DNA of 64,000 bases, taken from the NCBI GenBank assembly GCA_016721925.1, contig JADKHE010000013.1, positions 496,001 through 560,000 of the forward strand. Direction: 5' to 3'. Origin of the DNA: Candidatus Skiveiella danica (lineage in GTDB: Bacteria; Pseudomonadota; Gammaproteobacteria; Burkholderiales; Burkholderiaceae_C). Both the position numbers and the translations under genes were made by a program. Below the pieces are notes generated by a model. It searched no databases. It worked only from the letters and a program-made list of their open reading frames with translations, and was not told the DNA's origin. Of the stretch, positions 8,609 through 16,444 are shown in pieces (positions within the stretch are counted from its first letter, which is position 1; each line of letters opens with the position of its first letter).

Positions 8609-8611
8609 ATA

Positions 8612-9175
8612 CTACTTACACAAACGCATCCACAAATTGTGCTCAGCGCACTTCTTACGCCAGCGCGAGTGACCTTTTGCAGTTGCGTTGTTAACAACAT
8701 GGTAACCCATATAAGTCCTGTCGGCCCGGATCTTAACAATTGCTGGACCGAAATCACGATTGCGACTGGGCAGGTGATTTCTCCCCCCTGACACCTCGAC
8801 ACGGTCATCCATGACGAATATCTCCATTGGCTTGTCGTCAATTGAATCACCGCTGTTAATCTTCAGCATTCCCCACCAGCTATTGTTTCCACCGCTCGAC
8901 CATACAGGGGTAGAAGGAGCACACTTGAGACAAAATATTGTTCGATCATATGGTGTCTCAAACAATGCGCTGAAAAAGCCTTCAGCCACATCCTTAGCAT
9001 GGCGAGCTGCAGCTTGCACAACGTCAATTTGTGTTACGTTATTGCATCGGAGCAAAATACCAAACTTATTGTCAATGTCTTGCAGGCGCTCCTGGACGTC
9101 AACACCCCCAAGCCGACATTTTTCACGTTCATCCATATAACTACGATACAACTCAACCATCTCTTTATCAGTCAC
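8612..9175 (-). CDS. Hypothetical protein (187 aa)
   Basis: Starts at GTG with GGAGG about eight bases upstream. The N-terminal half is helical (MTDKEMVELYRSYMDEREKC, ... DVVQAAARHAKDVAEGFFSALF). The middle contains DRTIFCLKCAPSTPVWSSGG, and the C-terminus is basic (KGHSRWRKKCAEHNLWMRLC). The spaced cysteines (CLKC, then C and C near the end) might bind metal. I recognise no family. It ends four bases from the shared terminator. Confidence 0.55.
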   Translation of the reverse strand: MTDKEMVELYRSYMDEREKCRLGGVDVQERLQDIDNKFGILLRCNNVTQIDVVQAAARHAKDVAEGFFSALFETPYDRTIFCLKCAPSTPVWSSGGNNSWWGMLKINSGDSIDDKPMEIFVMDDRVEVSGGRNHLPSRNRDFGPAIVKIRADRTYMGYHVVNNATAKGHSRWRKKCAEHNLWMRLCK

Positions 9176-9281
9176 TGTTTGACCTCCTGTTTTCAGTGTT
9201 AATTACACGAGTGCAACACCATGTTACACTGTGCGTAGCTGCTTAGGCTTTTGCTTTTCGCTAATTGTGTGCTGCGATGTT

Positions 9282-9686
9282 TTAAGCAATTGATGATTTA
9301 AGTGCAGCGTCGAAAAGCCCTGCGTTTACACGCTCAACGGCCACATCCAACGCTTCCAGGCACTCTTGCGCGCTTTCACATACAGCAATGTTGCCAAGCC
9401 CGTTTTCAGTTTCAAACACTTCTTCCAAGTATTTGTTGCTGTACTTCAAACCCACGTTGTACAGTTGCCCAACCAGTTTGTACACGAGCACCGGCTTTTG
9501 CTTCGCTTGCTCCCCGCCAAGCAAGTATTGTTTGTTCGCCAGCAGTTGTGCAACAACCTTTGCACGTGCTTTCTCTACAGTGTCACCCATTTTTGCGCCA
9601 CGCACAGGCATCTTGTTTACGCACGTAAATTTGCGTGTAGTTGCTCCTGTTGCGTTTGCTTGCGTGCCGTTTGTGTAGTCCACCAT
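9282..9686 (-). CDS. Hypothetical protein (134 aa)
   Basis: Begins MVDYTNGTQANATGATTRKF and continues with an N-terminal Thr/Asn/Ala-rich stretch and then a mostly helical body (EKARAKVVAQLLANKQYLLG, GLKYSNKYLEEVFETENGLG). GGAAAGG and GAAAAG lie just before the ATG. No family recognised. It is separated by about 100 bases from the 8612-9175 gene on the same strand. Confidence 0.55.
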   Translation of the reverse strand: MVDYTNGTQANATGATTRKFTCVNKMPVRGAKMGDTVEKARAKVVAQLLANKQYLLGGEQAKQKPVLVYKLVGQLYNVGLKYSNKYLEEVFETENGLGNIAVCESAQECLEALDVAVERVNAGLFDAALKSSIA

Positions 9687-9859
9687 CTTTTCGCCTTTCC
9701 GTATCTATTAACAACTCCCAAGCAACATGCACTATTACCTGTTGCCTGCATCACATAAACATTTTGTTTGCTGCGATGAATGAATTAGAGAATAGAAGGC
9801 GGAAAGCAAGTGGGAGCAAATGCAGCACATGTGCATTTGCTTGCATAAGCGACACGAAA

Positions 9860-10654
9860 CTATCGAGCTGGCGATGGGTCGGGGAATCGGCCGTGGATCG
9901 TGTTGTGTATGTAACCCTGAAGGTCGGTGATTGAGCGCTTTATTTGCGTTCGCTCTGTATCGATGAAAATTGTCTTAACACTTCTGTTGCGACCGTTTTT
10001 CAATGCTCTTTCATCATCCTCGTTCATCGTCCAACCGAAGGGGTTGTTTGGGTCCATTTTAAGGCCCTGACAATTTCAGATATGGAAAGATTACCCCAAT
10101 ACAGCTTTCCTTCTTCAATACAGGCCTTGCTTCAAGCCAATACCGAAAGTAAAGAGCTTTGCGCAGACGACCTTCCGTCTTCTTGTTGTACTGTCCAAGA
10201 GCTGATATTTTGGTTTGGCCCTGAGCCTGAGCCCCAAGTCATTAGTTGAATCATAAGTATCATGTTGCGCCGCGTCGTAGACTTTATCGATGTACTCGCG
10301 AAGCGCTTCAATTGTCTTGCTCTTCGTATCGAGCAGAGGTATCTCAAGCAATAGGTGTCCTTGCGTCGGGACATAGCTTCGTGGATCAGAGATTGATTTG
10401 ATTTCTACGTTGTTAAAGAACAGCGATTCTCTAGGCTTTAGCCATTGCTTGAACGACTCACTTTCCGGATCATCAGCTACAAGCTCAATTTCGCCCCAAT
10501 CTGCATAAAGCGTCTCTAATCGATCGAACTTGCTTTGAAGTTCATGACACTTAGCCAGGTCATTTTCCGCAACTGCATTGCAATACTCGAAATAGTCATG
10601 GTTTTGTTTCATGACGAACAGCCATTTCGCTAACAGGCCGACAGTCAAGCTCAT
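9860..10654 (-). pseudogene. Hypothetical protein with two compensating frameshifts
   Basis: The frame from ATG 10654 (AGAGG about eight bases upstream) gives 179 residues to a stop at 10115. The sense then continues in another frame as IEEGKLYWGNLSISEIVRAL and returns to the first frame as MDPNNPFGWTMNEDDERALK ... down to 9860. Read together this is one protein of about 260 residues. The end (RTQIKRSITDLQGYIHNTIH) is well ordered and argues that the tail is real coding sequence. Function unknown. Two independent 1-base changes about 65 bases apart are needed. Confidence 0.5.
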
Positions 10655-10886
10655 AGTGGTGTCCTCTACTTAATTTAGGCACATGACGCATACAAACGCT
10701 TTTCCGCTGTTCCAGCACCCAGAGTAGCTGACACCAGCGCAACGCAGCTTGTAGGGGCGTTTTGACGTGCTGCTTGCAACTTTGCTGGCGCTGCTTTCAG
10801 CATTCTTTTCATAGACCCGGTTTGCGCGCATTTCACGTCAGCAGTATGATCGCGCATTTTCAGCTGCATGCATATAGGAGCATTCA

Positions 10887-11296
10887 ATGGCAACAAGTCT
10901 CGACAGAATGAGTTATGGAAAGTTGATGGCGCAAAGAAGGCCATCGATGATGCTCTGTATGCACGCCGTGGCGAAGCCGTGCAAGCTTTGGCCGATGACT
11001 TCGCTAGAAAGCTCAAAGCCGATGGATTTACTTTGGCCGAAGGTATTGCAGCACTGCGCGGTTCATCTGCGCCAAGCAAGCCAGCGAAGAAGGTTCGTGC
11101 CAAGCGTGGTACGGCACCGAAGCGCACTGCACCTGCAAGCATGGACAGCAAAGGCAACAAGCCGCAAGCGGGTGTGACCTACAAGCACCCTACGACAGGT
11201 GCACTGTGGACCAAGAAGGATAAGGGTGCGCCGAACAAAGACTTCATGGCACTTGTCCAGGCAGGTAAGACTTGGGCCGAGCTACGAGCAGGATGA
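10887..11296 (+). pseudogene. H-NS-like nucleoid protein, frameshifted after the N-terminus
   Basis: ATG 10887 has AGGAG seven bases upstream and reads MATSLDRMSYGKLMAQ, a typical start for Burkholderiales H-NS/MvaT-type plasmid proteins. After that codon run the coding sense moves to the next frame: KKAIDDALYARRGEAVQALA ... GFTLAEGIAALRG. An Ala/Lys-rich linker (KPAKKVRAKRGTAPKRTAP) precedes a C-terminal DNA-binding module (YKHPTTGALWTKKDKGAPNK) that resembles the H-NS AT-hook-like motif, although the usual W after the last P is replaced. Horizontally acquired islands often carry such silencers. A strong terminator follows. Confidence 0.65.
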
Positions 11297-11327
11297 CAAG
11301 CTGGCGCAGAAAATTCCGCTCGTACGC

Positions 11328-11352
11328 AAGCCGGCCCCGAGCCGGCTTTTTT
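11328..11352 (+). terminator. Intrinsic terminator after the H-NS-like gene
   Basis: AAGCCGG and CCGGCTT pair around CCCCGAG and are followed by six T residues. It ends the H-NS-like transcript 32 bases after the stop codon. Confidence 0.8.
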
Positions 11353-11384
11353 GCGCCCTGCTTTCGGGATCGAAGCCGGGACGG

Positions 11385-11411
11385 CAAAAAGTGTGGGGCT
11401 TGTAGTATGCA
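11385..11411 (+). repeat. 27-bp direct repeat, copy 1, upstream of the polymerase gene
   Basis: Contains GTGTGGGGCTTGTAGTATGC preceded by CAAAAA and followed by A. It is identical to 11588-11614, 203 bases away. After each copy come related blocks: ACAGG(G/A)AAGGCAC and, about 80 bases on, TGCT(C/T)CCCTGTAG, whose CCCTGT can pair with ACAGGG. The gap 11297-11749 holds no gene; it is made of this terminator, the two repeat units and a T/A-rich leader. Confidence 0.85.
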
Positions 11412-11587
11412 AAACAGGGAAGGCACGAGCTGCGCTTAGGCCCTATATGACACAGATAGTGGTTGGCGGCTGCTTTGCTAGTGCTGCTCCCCTGTAGCTA
11501 TGTTGCGGCCAAAATTTACGCTAGCGCTGGGAAAATCATATAAATATTGTGGGGCCAGCACGAAAGCTGAACACTTTTGCGGTTAGA

Positions 11588-11614
11588 CAAAAAGTGTGGG
11601 GCTTGTAGTATGCA
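11588..11614 (+). repeat. 27-bp direct repeat, copy 2, upstream of the polymerase gene
   Basis: Identical to 11385-11411. It starts 162 bases before the polymerase start codon. The unit again continues with ACAGGAAAGGCAC and later TGCTTCCCTGTAG, so roughly 125-base units rather than only 27 bases appear to be duplicated, with selection on the ends and drift between them. Candidate roles are an origin iteron, a promoter recognised by the adjacent polymerase, or a structured RNA. Confidence 0.85.
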
Positions 11615-11749
11615 GGACCGATGAGACAGGAAAGGCACAGAGATAGGCCACGTTGATAGTGCTGATTGATTGCACATGACGATGTGACTGCTTGAACGCA
11701 ACTGCTTCCCTGTAGAGCTACAACAAACAACTATAAAGGACAAATTGAA

Positions 11750-13141
11750 ATGAAAGAAGAACTGAAGAATGCACTGACAGAACGCTACCCAGCGATGAAG
11801 CCCAACATGATCAATCGTTATGTTGATAAATATGTGAATGCTGTGATGGCTGAAATTGCTACTCAGTACATGCTAATGAACAAAGATGACATGACAAGCG
11901 AAATGAGTTTTGCAGCAGACAAGGTGAATGCTGCAAGTGGACGAGCCAATATCGCTAATAAGTCAGTCTATATCTACAGCATGATGCAGGCGTTTCAGAC
12001 AACGTCGTTGATTCTGGAAACATACACTGGCAACAGCATATCGCACCGGGTCAGCAAAGTGGTGTTCAATCCGAAGTACAAAAAGGGAATTATGGAAGAG
12101 TTGCGTAGCATGACCGTCGAACTCAATCCACAGTATCTGCAAGAGCTTGAAAGCAAAGCGAACAATAGTGTGGATGTTGATGTTGAGACACTGGGCAGCT
12201 ACATAGAGCACACGCGACAAGCACTTATCAACCCGCCAAGTCAGGCCTATGCAGATAAGCTAATGCGTAATCTACAAGTTGCAAACCAATTGCTGGCGCA
12301 GGTCAAGGAGCAAAACGGCATGCACTATGTTGATGAATATTGGGAACAGATAGACAGCGGGCGCATACAAGGTCATGGCATCAGCTTACAACGCGTCTCA
12401 AAAGAGGTTCGTCATGCTGCATTAGGTCGCTGCCATCGTTATGATTTCAAGGCTGCTAGTTACGCATTGATGACATCACTTGCATTGCAACTTGATCCGA
12501 CAATCAAAGTGGATGTGCTCAAGGACTACATAAAGAACCGCAGTCCAATCCGCAAACGCATTGCAAAAGACATTGGAATAAGTGAAGAATGGATGAAGAG
12601 CATATTCACTTCGATTGGCTTCGGCGCTGCGTTGAAAGACAATCCGTTAAACAGCATTCGTGGAATGCTTGGTCAGGAGAAGTATCACAAGCTCATCTGC
12701 AACTTCGAATTCCTGTCTATCAAGCACCAGTTAGATCAAGTCAGTGACACAATACACAAACACGGCACATTTCCCGACACTGGCTTTGTGTTGCTCGGTC
12801 GTACCTACACGCAGATCAATCCGAAAGATGGCAAGAAGCGCACGAAGAACCAGAAGCTCGCTTGGATTTACCAATGTTTAGAGTCACATGCTTTGGGATT
12901 ATTTGTCGGTATGGTGCCAACGGGATACAAGATCAAGCTGATGGTGCATGATTGTTTGTACTTGGAGCAACCATTACCAGCACATCACCTGGCCGACATC
13001 AAGTGGAAACTGTCTCAAACCTATTTGCTGCTCAACTTCGAGCACGGGCCATTGTTCCGATTCACGCGGAAGGCTTCGTCGGTCGTGCAGAGCGTGAAAT
13101 GCGGCAGCGCGAACGGGAGCACAGTCAGCACATTGCTGTAG
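11750..13141 (+). CDS. Divergent family-A (Pol I / T7-RNAP fold) polymerase-like protein
   Basis: A 463-residue product from an ATG with AAGGA nine bases upstream. The palm motifs are complete and in order. SGRIQGHGISLQR (203-215) matches the Pol I TGR...LQ element, with EVR at 219-221. Motif A is YDFKAASYALM with D232. Motif B is KSIFTSIGFG, K283 to F291-G292, the same K+8/+9 aromatic-Gly spacing as Pol I K758-Y766-G767 and T7 RNAP K631-Y639-G640. Motif C is VHDCLYLE with H400-D401 (Pol I VHDELVFE). The residue at motif A +5, Glu710 in Pol I, is Ser237. No exonuclease motif is seen in the 200-residue N-terminus. After about residue 437 the sense appears to switch frame: VGRAEREMRQREREHSQ continues in the next frame to a stop at 13284, so the true C-terminus may be about 50 residues longer. 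DNA or RNA polymerase activity cannot be decided. Confidence 0.72.
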   Translation: MKEELKNALTERYPAMKPNMINRYVDKYVNAVMAEIATQYMLMNKDDMTSEMSFAADKVNAASGRANIANKSVYIYSMMQAFQTTSLILETYTGNSISHRVSKVVFNPKYKKGIMEELRSMTVELNPQYLQELESKANNSVDVDVETLGSYIEHTRQALINPPSQAYADKLMRNLQVANQLLAQVKEQNGMHYVDEYWEQIDSGRIQGHGISLQRVSKEVRHAALGRCHRYDFKAASYALMTSLALQLDPTIKVDVLKDYIKNRSPIRKRIAKDIGISEEWMKSIFTSIGFGAALKDNPLNSIRGMLGQEKYHKLICNFEFLSIKHQLDQVSDTIHKHGTFPDTGFVLLGRTYTQINPKDGKKRTKNQKLAWIYQCLESHALGLFVGMVPTGYKIKLMVHDCLYLEQPLPAHHLADIKWKLSQTYLLLNFEHGPLFRFTRKASSVVQSVKCGSANGSTVSTLL

Positions 13142-13267
13142 AGCACCTTGCTGCGCAGGACTACACACCGTTACCTGAAGCTGTGTCTGCGGCACCGTTT
13201 GTGGCACCGAAGCCTCAAGTGATGACCCCGTGGGGGCTTGTTGCCGCCGACTTGATACCGGCAGAGG

Positions 13268-13573
13268 TCAAGGTGCAAGACTAGGTCGTGTCAGAACCGG
13301 TGGTAAAATTTCCGGCCCGGACAGACCAAGCAATTCAATAAGTTCTGCTCGACGGGCAAGTACAGTCGGATGTGGCTTTAACCTGCGGCTTGCCAACCAT
13401 TCGATGCGGTGAGAGATGCTTAGCAAGAGCATTTCGTTCCATCTCTTGGAACCAATTGGTGGCATACGTGAGAACGATGGAACATCAAAGTTTGGCGACT
13501 CCCAATCAATAGCTACCCGAACATGATCCGAGCCGCGCTCCTTGGTGTCAAGATTGACATCTTCAATCTTCAT
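13268..13573 (-). CDS. Hypothetical protein (101 aa)
   Basis: Starts MKIEDVNLDTKERGSDHVRV with AGGGGGG six to seven bases upstream. Reads VAIDWESPNFDVPSFSRMPP, then WNEMLLLSISHRIEWLASRR, and ends LLGLSGPEILPPVLTRPSLA. It begins one base after the stop of the membrane-protein gene 13575-14522 and is almost certainly co-transcribed with it. Its 3' end overlaps the probable extended C-terminus of the polymerase on the other strand. No family recognised. Confidence 0.55.
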   Translation of the reverse strand: MKIEDVNLDTKERGSDHVRVAIDWESPNFDVPSFSRMPPIGSKRWNEMLLLSISHRIEWLASRRLKPHPTVLARRAELIELLGLSGPEILPPVLTRPSLAP

Positions 13574-13574
13574 T

Positions 13575-14522
13575 TCAACCCCCCCTTTTCTTGCCAAGAT
13601 CAACCGCCTCCCCTAAAGAATTGACCACAAAGATCGATTGATGTGCTTCGATCGGCATGGCGACTGGCAGATCATGGTATGGCGCGGGTTGCAGTAGACC
13701 ATCTACAAGCAGGTGGTAAGCCATTCCAATCCCAACACCCACGCTCGCAGCCACAGACAACTTACTGGCTTGTCCATGCAAACTGTCCCATAGCGAATCG
13801 TGATGGGCGGGGAGTTTGCTGTATGTCATTTGGACCACGCCAAGCAGTGACAAAATAGCAGCCTCCAACGCAGCCCCCATCAGAATGGAGTGGCTCAATA
13901 GCGAGCGATGGGCATCAATGCCTGCCATCAAATCTAAATCAGGCGCACCGACATTGCCATCGGGCCCACCTGAAACGGCCAGTGACGTGACCACCAATGT
14001 TAGCAATTGCACACCCGCATCCGCTGGATCAGCTTTGAAGGCGTCGGCAAACTGACTTACAAATTCGCTGACCGTGCGGCCAGTTTGACGGATCGAGTCG
14101 CTGGCATCCGAAGAGCGGTTTTGCAAGTGCACTTTCAGCCGGCTCTCCGACCAGGCATAGTAGCCAGAAAGCGCTTCTTTGCCTCCAAATATGACCGATG
14201 ATTTGGCCAAATGAGCTAGGTTCTTGACCCTCCGACCTGCGGCGTCTGCGAAACCCATGCTACTGGCCTTACCCCAGGTTAGTACATCGTCACGTGACAG
14301 TTGCGACCAAGCGAAGCGTAGCTCACGTTGTAGGCGCTCAAGCCGAACTGACTGGATGGGCAAAGAAGATGCCAAGGGGGTGGTGTAAGGTGAACTCATG
14401 GTGTCTTGCGTTACTTTCATGACGAGCGAAATCGATGCCAATTCTTCTTTTCTGGCTAAGTCGAAAATTTTTCCCACAGGAGACAATCTAACGATTTGAA
14501 GTGTATGTTGCCACTTTTGCAT
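13575..14522 (-). CDS. Membrane protein of unknown function with conserved-looking His motifs
   Basis: 315 residues; GAGGGG lies six bases before the ATG. A helical soluble N-terminal half is followed by hydrophobic segments (VQLLTLVVTSLAVSG, SILMGAALEAAILSLLGVVQ, LSVAASVGVGIGMAYHLLVD). Histidines and aspartates cluster at the membrane: DLMAGIDAHRSLLSHSILMG, HHDSLWDSLHG, AYHLLVDGL and PAPYHDLP. The HR-x3-SHS plus H-x3-D layout recalls YdjM-type membrane hydrolases, but this is weak. It diverges from the ribbon-helix-helix gene at 14569, which may regulate it. Function unknown. Confidence 0.6.
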   Translation of the reverse strand: MQKWQHTLQIVRLSPVGKIFDLARKEELASISLVMKVTQDTMSSPYTTPLASSLPIQSVRLERLQRELRFAWSQLSRDDVLTWGKASSMGFADAAGRRVKNLAHLAKSSVIFGGKEALSGYYAWSESRLKVHLQNRSSDASDSIRQTGRTVSEFVSQFADAFKADPADAGVQLLTLVVTSLAVSGGPDGNVGAPDLDLMAGIDAHRSLLSHSILMGAALEAAILSLLGVVQMTYSKLPAHHDSLWDSLHGQASKLSVAASVGVGIGMAYHLLVDGLLQPAPYHDLPVAMPIEAHQSIFVVNSLGEAVDLGKKRGG

Positions 14523-14568
14523 CAGTTCCCCTCAAACTATTTCATATCAGCGCAAAAAAGGATTTCAA

Positions 14569-15048
14569 ATGGTCGGACTTTCAACTCCAGCTGGCGATTG
14601 GGAAGGCATGAACATTGACAACACGTCTGTCAAAATCTGGATTCCTGAGCCACTAGATGACTGCTTCACGGATTTGAGCATACGGTTTGAGCAAAGTAAA
14701 AGTGACTTAGCCCGCAATGGTTTAATGATTCATGTGCATGGGCGGTATGTGTTTGAGAGATTGGTAGCAAATCGGCTGTGGAACCTGACACGACGGATTG
14801 TGCGGGAGGACACTGTCAAGTATTCAATGGAGGGGGTTCGCGTCAAACTGGAAGACTCTCCCAGGCCTGCTTTTATTAAGGCCTTTGGCAAAAACACTTT
14901 TGACCTGAAGGTATGGATGCCGAGGCAGTTGAAGGAAGATTTGGAATCGTTGGCGATTGATGCGGGCCAGACCGTTTCGGAATACATGCGGCGTGCATTG
15001 ACGGCCTATTATTTGGGGCGAACATTGATAGATGCATTGAAGAGTTAA
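14569..15048 (+). CDS. Tandem ribbon-helix-helix-like DNA-binding protein
   Basis: 159 residues; AAGGA lies about seven bases before the ATG. Two segments look like ribbon-helix-helix units. The first is SVKIWIPEPLDDCFTDLSIR through SKSDLARNGLMIHVHG, and the second is FDLKVWMPRQLKEDLESLAI through QTVSEYMRRALTAYYLG. Each has a beta strand, a helix, a turn and a helix. Normally one unit per chain dimerises; two in one chain would make a pseudo-dimer. It is divergent from the membrane gene 46 bases away and is a natural candidate to control it. The fold is inferred from sequence pattern only. Confidence 0.55.
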   Translation: MVGLSTPAGDWEGMNIDNTSVKIWIPEPLDDCFTDLSIRFEQSKSDLARNGLMIHVHGRYVFERLVANRLWNLTRRIVREDTVKYSMEGVRVKLEDSPRPAFIKAFGKNTFDLKVWMPRQLKEDLESLAIDAGQTVSEYMRRALTAYYLGRTLIDALKS

Positions 15049-15416
15049 GGGATATCTTTGGGCTCAAATTGTAGATTTCCAGTTCGTCAATAGTGATCGC
15101 AACAAAAGAGGAGTCATGAATGAATTCAACAGCTTTATTGAAAACGCAAAGGATCAAGCTGTTGGTTGACGACTGCTTCCAACCAGTCGAAAAGGTATCG
15201 GAAAACCAACTGGTTAACGGTGATGGCGCAGGGTAGTTCCAGCAGTTGGGACACAACCACGATGTGAGTTCAAATAAATCTAATCTGGAAGAGCTGAGCA
15301 GGAGAGCAGCTCTTGTCTCGTTGGAATACTGAATCGGCTTTTCGAGTGTTCCTATGCCACGGTTCACAATTACTACGCTTACCCTTGATCAAATTTCATT
15401 CCAAGACAGAATTCCA
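15049..15416. other. Non-coding or remnant stretch
   Basis: No convincing gene. A 17-codon frame starts at 15117 (MNEFNSFIENAKDQAVG) with AGAGGAG upstream but stops at once; the next frames stay open for a while, so it may be a truncated gene. A longer minus-strand frame here is antisense to the ribbon-helix-helix gene and has no ribosome site. Confidence 0.4.
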
Positions 15417-15989
15417 ATGACCGTCAAAACTCCATCAAAAGCGCAGCTATATGCGCAGGTCGAAAACATCTCTATCATGTGCGCAAAAGAGCGCCTGGGG
15501 CCGCTGGCGTTGTGGGTTTACGCCCGGAGTTACCTCCACGCAGCCAGGATGCTGCCAGCCGATCGCGACACTGGAGTCCACATCCCGCGCGCTTTCCTGA
15601 TATGCCATGCTGTGGAATTGGCGCTGAAGTCTTTTCTAGCTGTAGCCAAGAGTTACACACTCAAGACTTTCGTGCAGGCAAAGGGGGGGCACAACCTGGA
15701 GCATTGGCTGGGTGATGCAAAAGCAGCTGGGCTTGCGAATCACGTCACACTCACGCGAGACCAGGAAATGGCGATCCGGGAATGGTCGGACGGCCACCGC
15801 GGCAAGTTGCTTGCGTATCCTGCGATCGGGCAAGCTATGCTAGGTCTCTATGACGATGCGTCTCTGGACATGCTGGAAACGGCAGCCTCTGCGCTGATTG
15901 TCGGTCTGCATGGCTATTGCCACCAGCCGTTGCCGCCTTTGCTGGACGATCAGCCAACAACAGAAAGAGTTCAATCATGGGGTGGTTAG
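15417..15989 (+). CDS. HEPN-like hypothetical protein
   Basis: 190 residues from ATG 15417 (an upstream ATG at 15354 is possible; neither has a good ribosome site). It is all-helical. The pattern PRAFLICHAVELALKSFLAV, KGGHNLEHWLGDAKAAGL and SALIVGLHGYCHQP resembles the AVELxLKxxL ... GHxLxxL layout of HEPN-like proteins. A strict catalytic R-x4-6-H motif is not obvious, so RNase activity is not claimed. Its last 13 bases overlap the start of the zinc-ribbon gene, so the two are coupled. Confidence 0.5.
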   Translation: MTVKTPSKAQLYAQVENISIMCAKERLGPLALWVYARSYLHAARMLPADRDTGVHIPRAFLICHAVELALKSFLAVAKSYTLKTFVQAKGGHNLEHWLGDAKAAGLANHVTLTRDQEMAIREWSDGHRGKLLAYPAIGQAMLGLYDDASLDMLETAASALIVGLHGYCHQPLPPLLDDQPTTERVQSWGG

Positions 15990-16444
15990 GCGACAGTGGC
16001 TACTGGATTGGCAAGCATCCAACGTTAGGCTTGGTGTTAATTGACGGCGCCAATGACCCTGGGGGTCCATATCTCTCTGTATTCATCGTTACCCAAAACA
16101 GAATGGCTGAGTTCGGGCGTGAGCATTTTGAATTGCGCGGTGTTAACGTTTCTACGGACGTTTCTAACGCTGCGATGCGCGCAATGCAAGATGTTAGGCT
16201 GGCTGAAAGCCTTGACCGAAAGCACAAGGCATTCTTATCTAAGAATCACCTAGCAGCTGCAGACATTCGCCGACGTTCCGAGTTGCTCAGGCCGCGCAAG
16301 CCAAGATGCTTTCACTGCCATGCTCATCTTGATAGTGCCATTGCGTTTGAATGCGTTGCGTGCGGGTGGATTCTTTGCGATTGTGGCGCTTGTGGATGCA
16401 CCCTCGGCGGTGGGGCTCGGACGAACGAGAATTACACCCGTTAA
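15977..16444 (+). CDS. Hypothetical protein with C-terminal zinc ribbon
   Basis: 155 residues starting MGWLGDSGYWIGKHPTLGLV, with AAAGAG eight bases upstream. The N-terminal part is beta-rich (PYLSVFIVTQNRMAEF). The C-terminus carries a dense cysteine cluster: CFHCHAHLDSAIAFECVACG, then WILCDCGACGC. This gives CxxC pairs 13 residues apart plus a CxCxxCxC tail, surely metal-binding. It overlaps the HEPN-like gene by 13 bases, so the products probably act together. Function unknown. Confidence 0.6.
   Translation: MGWLGDSGYWIGKHPTLGLVLIDGANDPGGPYLSVFIVTQNRMAEFGREHFELRGVNVSTDVSNAAMRAMQDVRLAESLDRKHKAFLSKNHLAAADIRRRSELLRPRKPRCFHCHAHLDSAIAFECVACGWILCDCGACGCTLGGGARTNENYTR

Noticed and set aside
11515..11550. 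Eighth copy of the AGCGCTGGGAA repeat inside the island
   Set aside because: Only the core string matches well and the flanking blocks are weak; chance cannot be excluded.
11385..11614. CRISPR array
   Set aside because: Only two repeat copies with a 176-base non-spacer-like gap, and no cas gene in the window.
11750..13141. Reverse transcriptase (retron or DRT-like) identity for the island polymerase
   Set aside because: No YxDD motif; the palm motif C is HD, the mark of the Pol I/T7 RNAP superfamily.
14876..15367. Minus-strand gene overlapping the ribbon-helix-helix gene
   Set aside because: No ribosome site, rich in Ser, and its 3' third is antisense to the better-supported gene.
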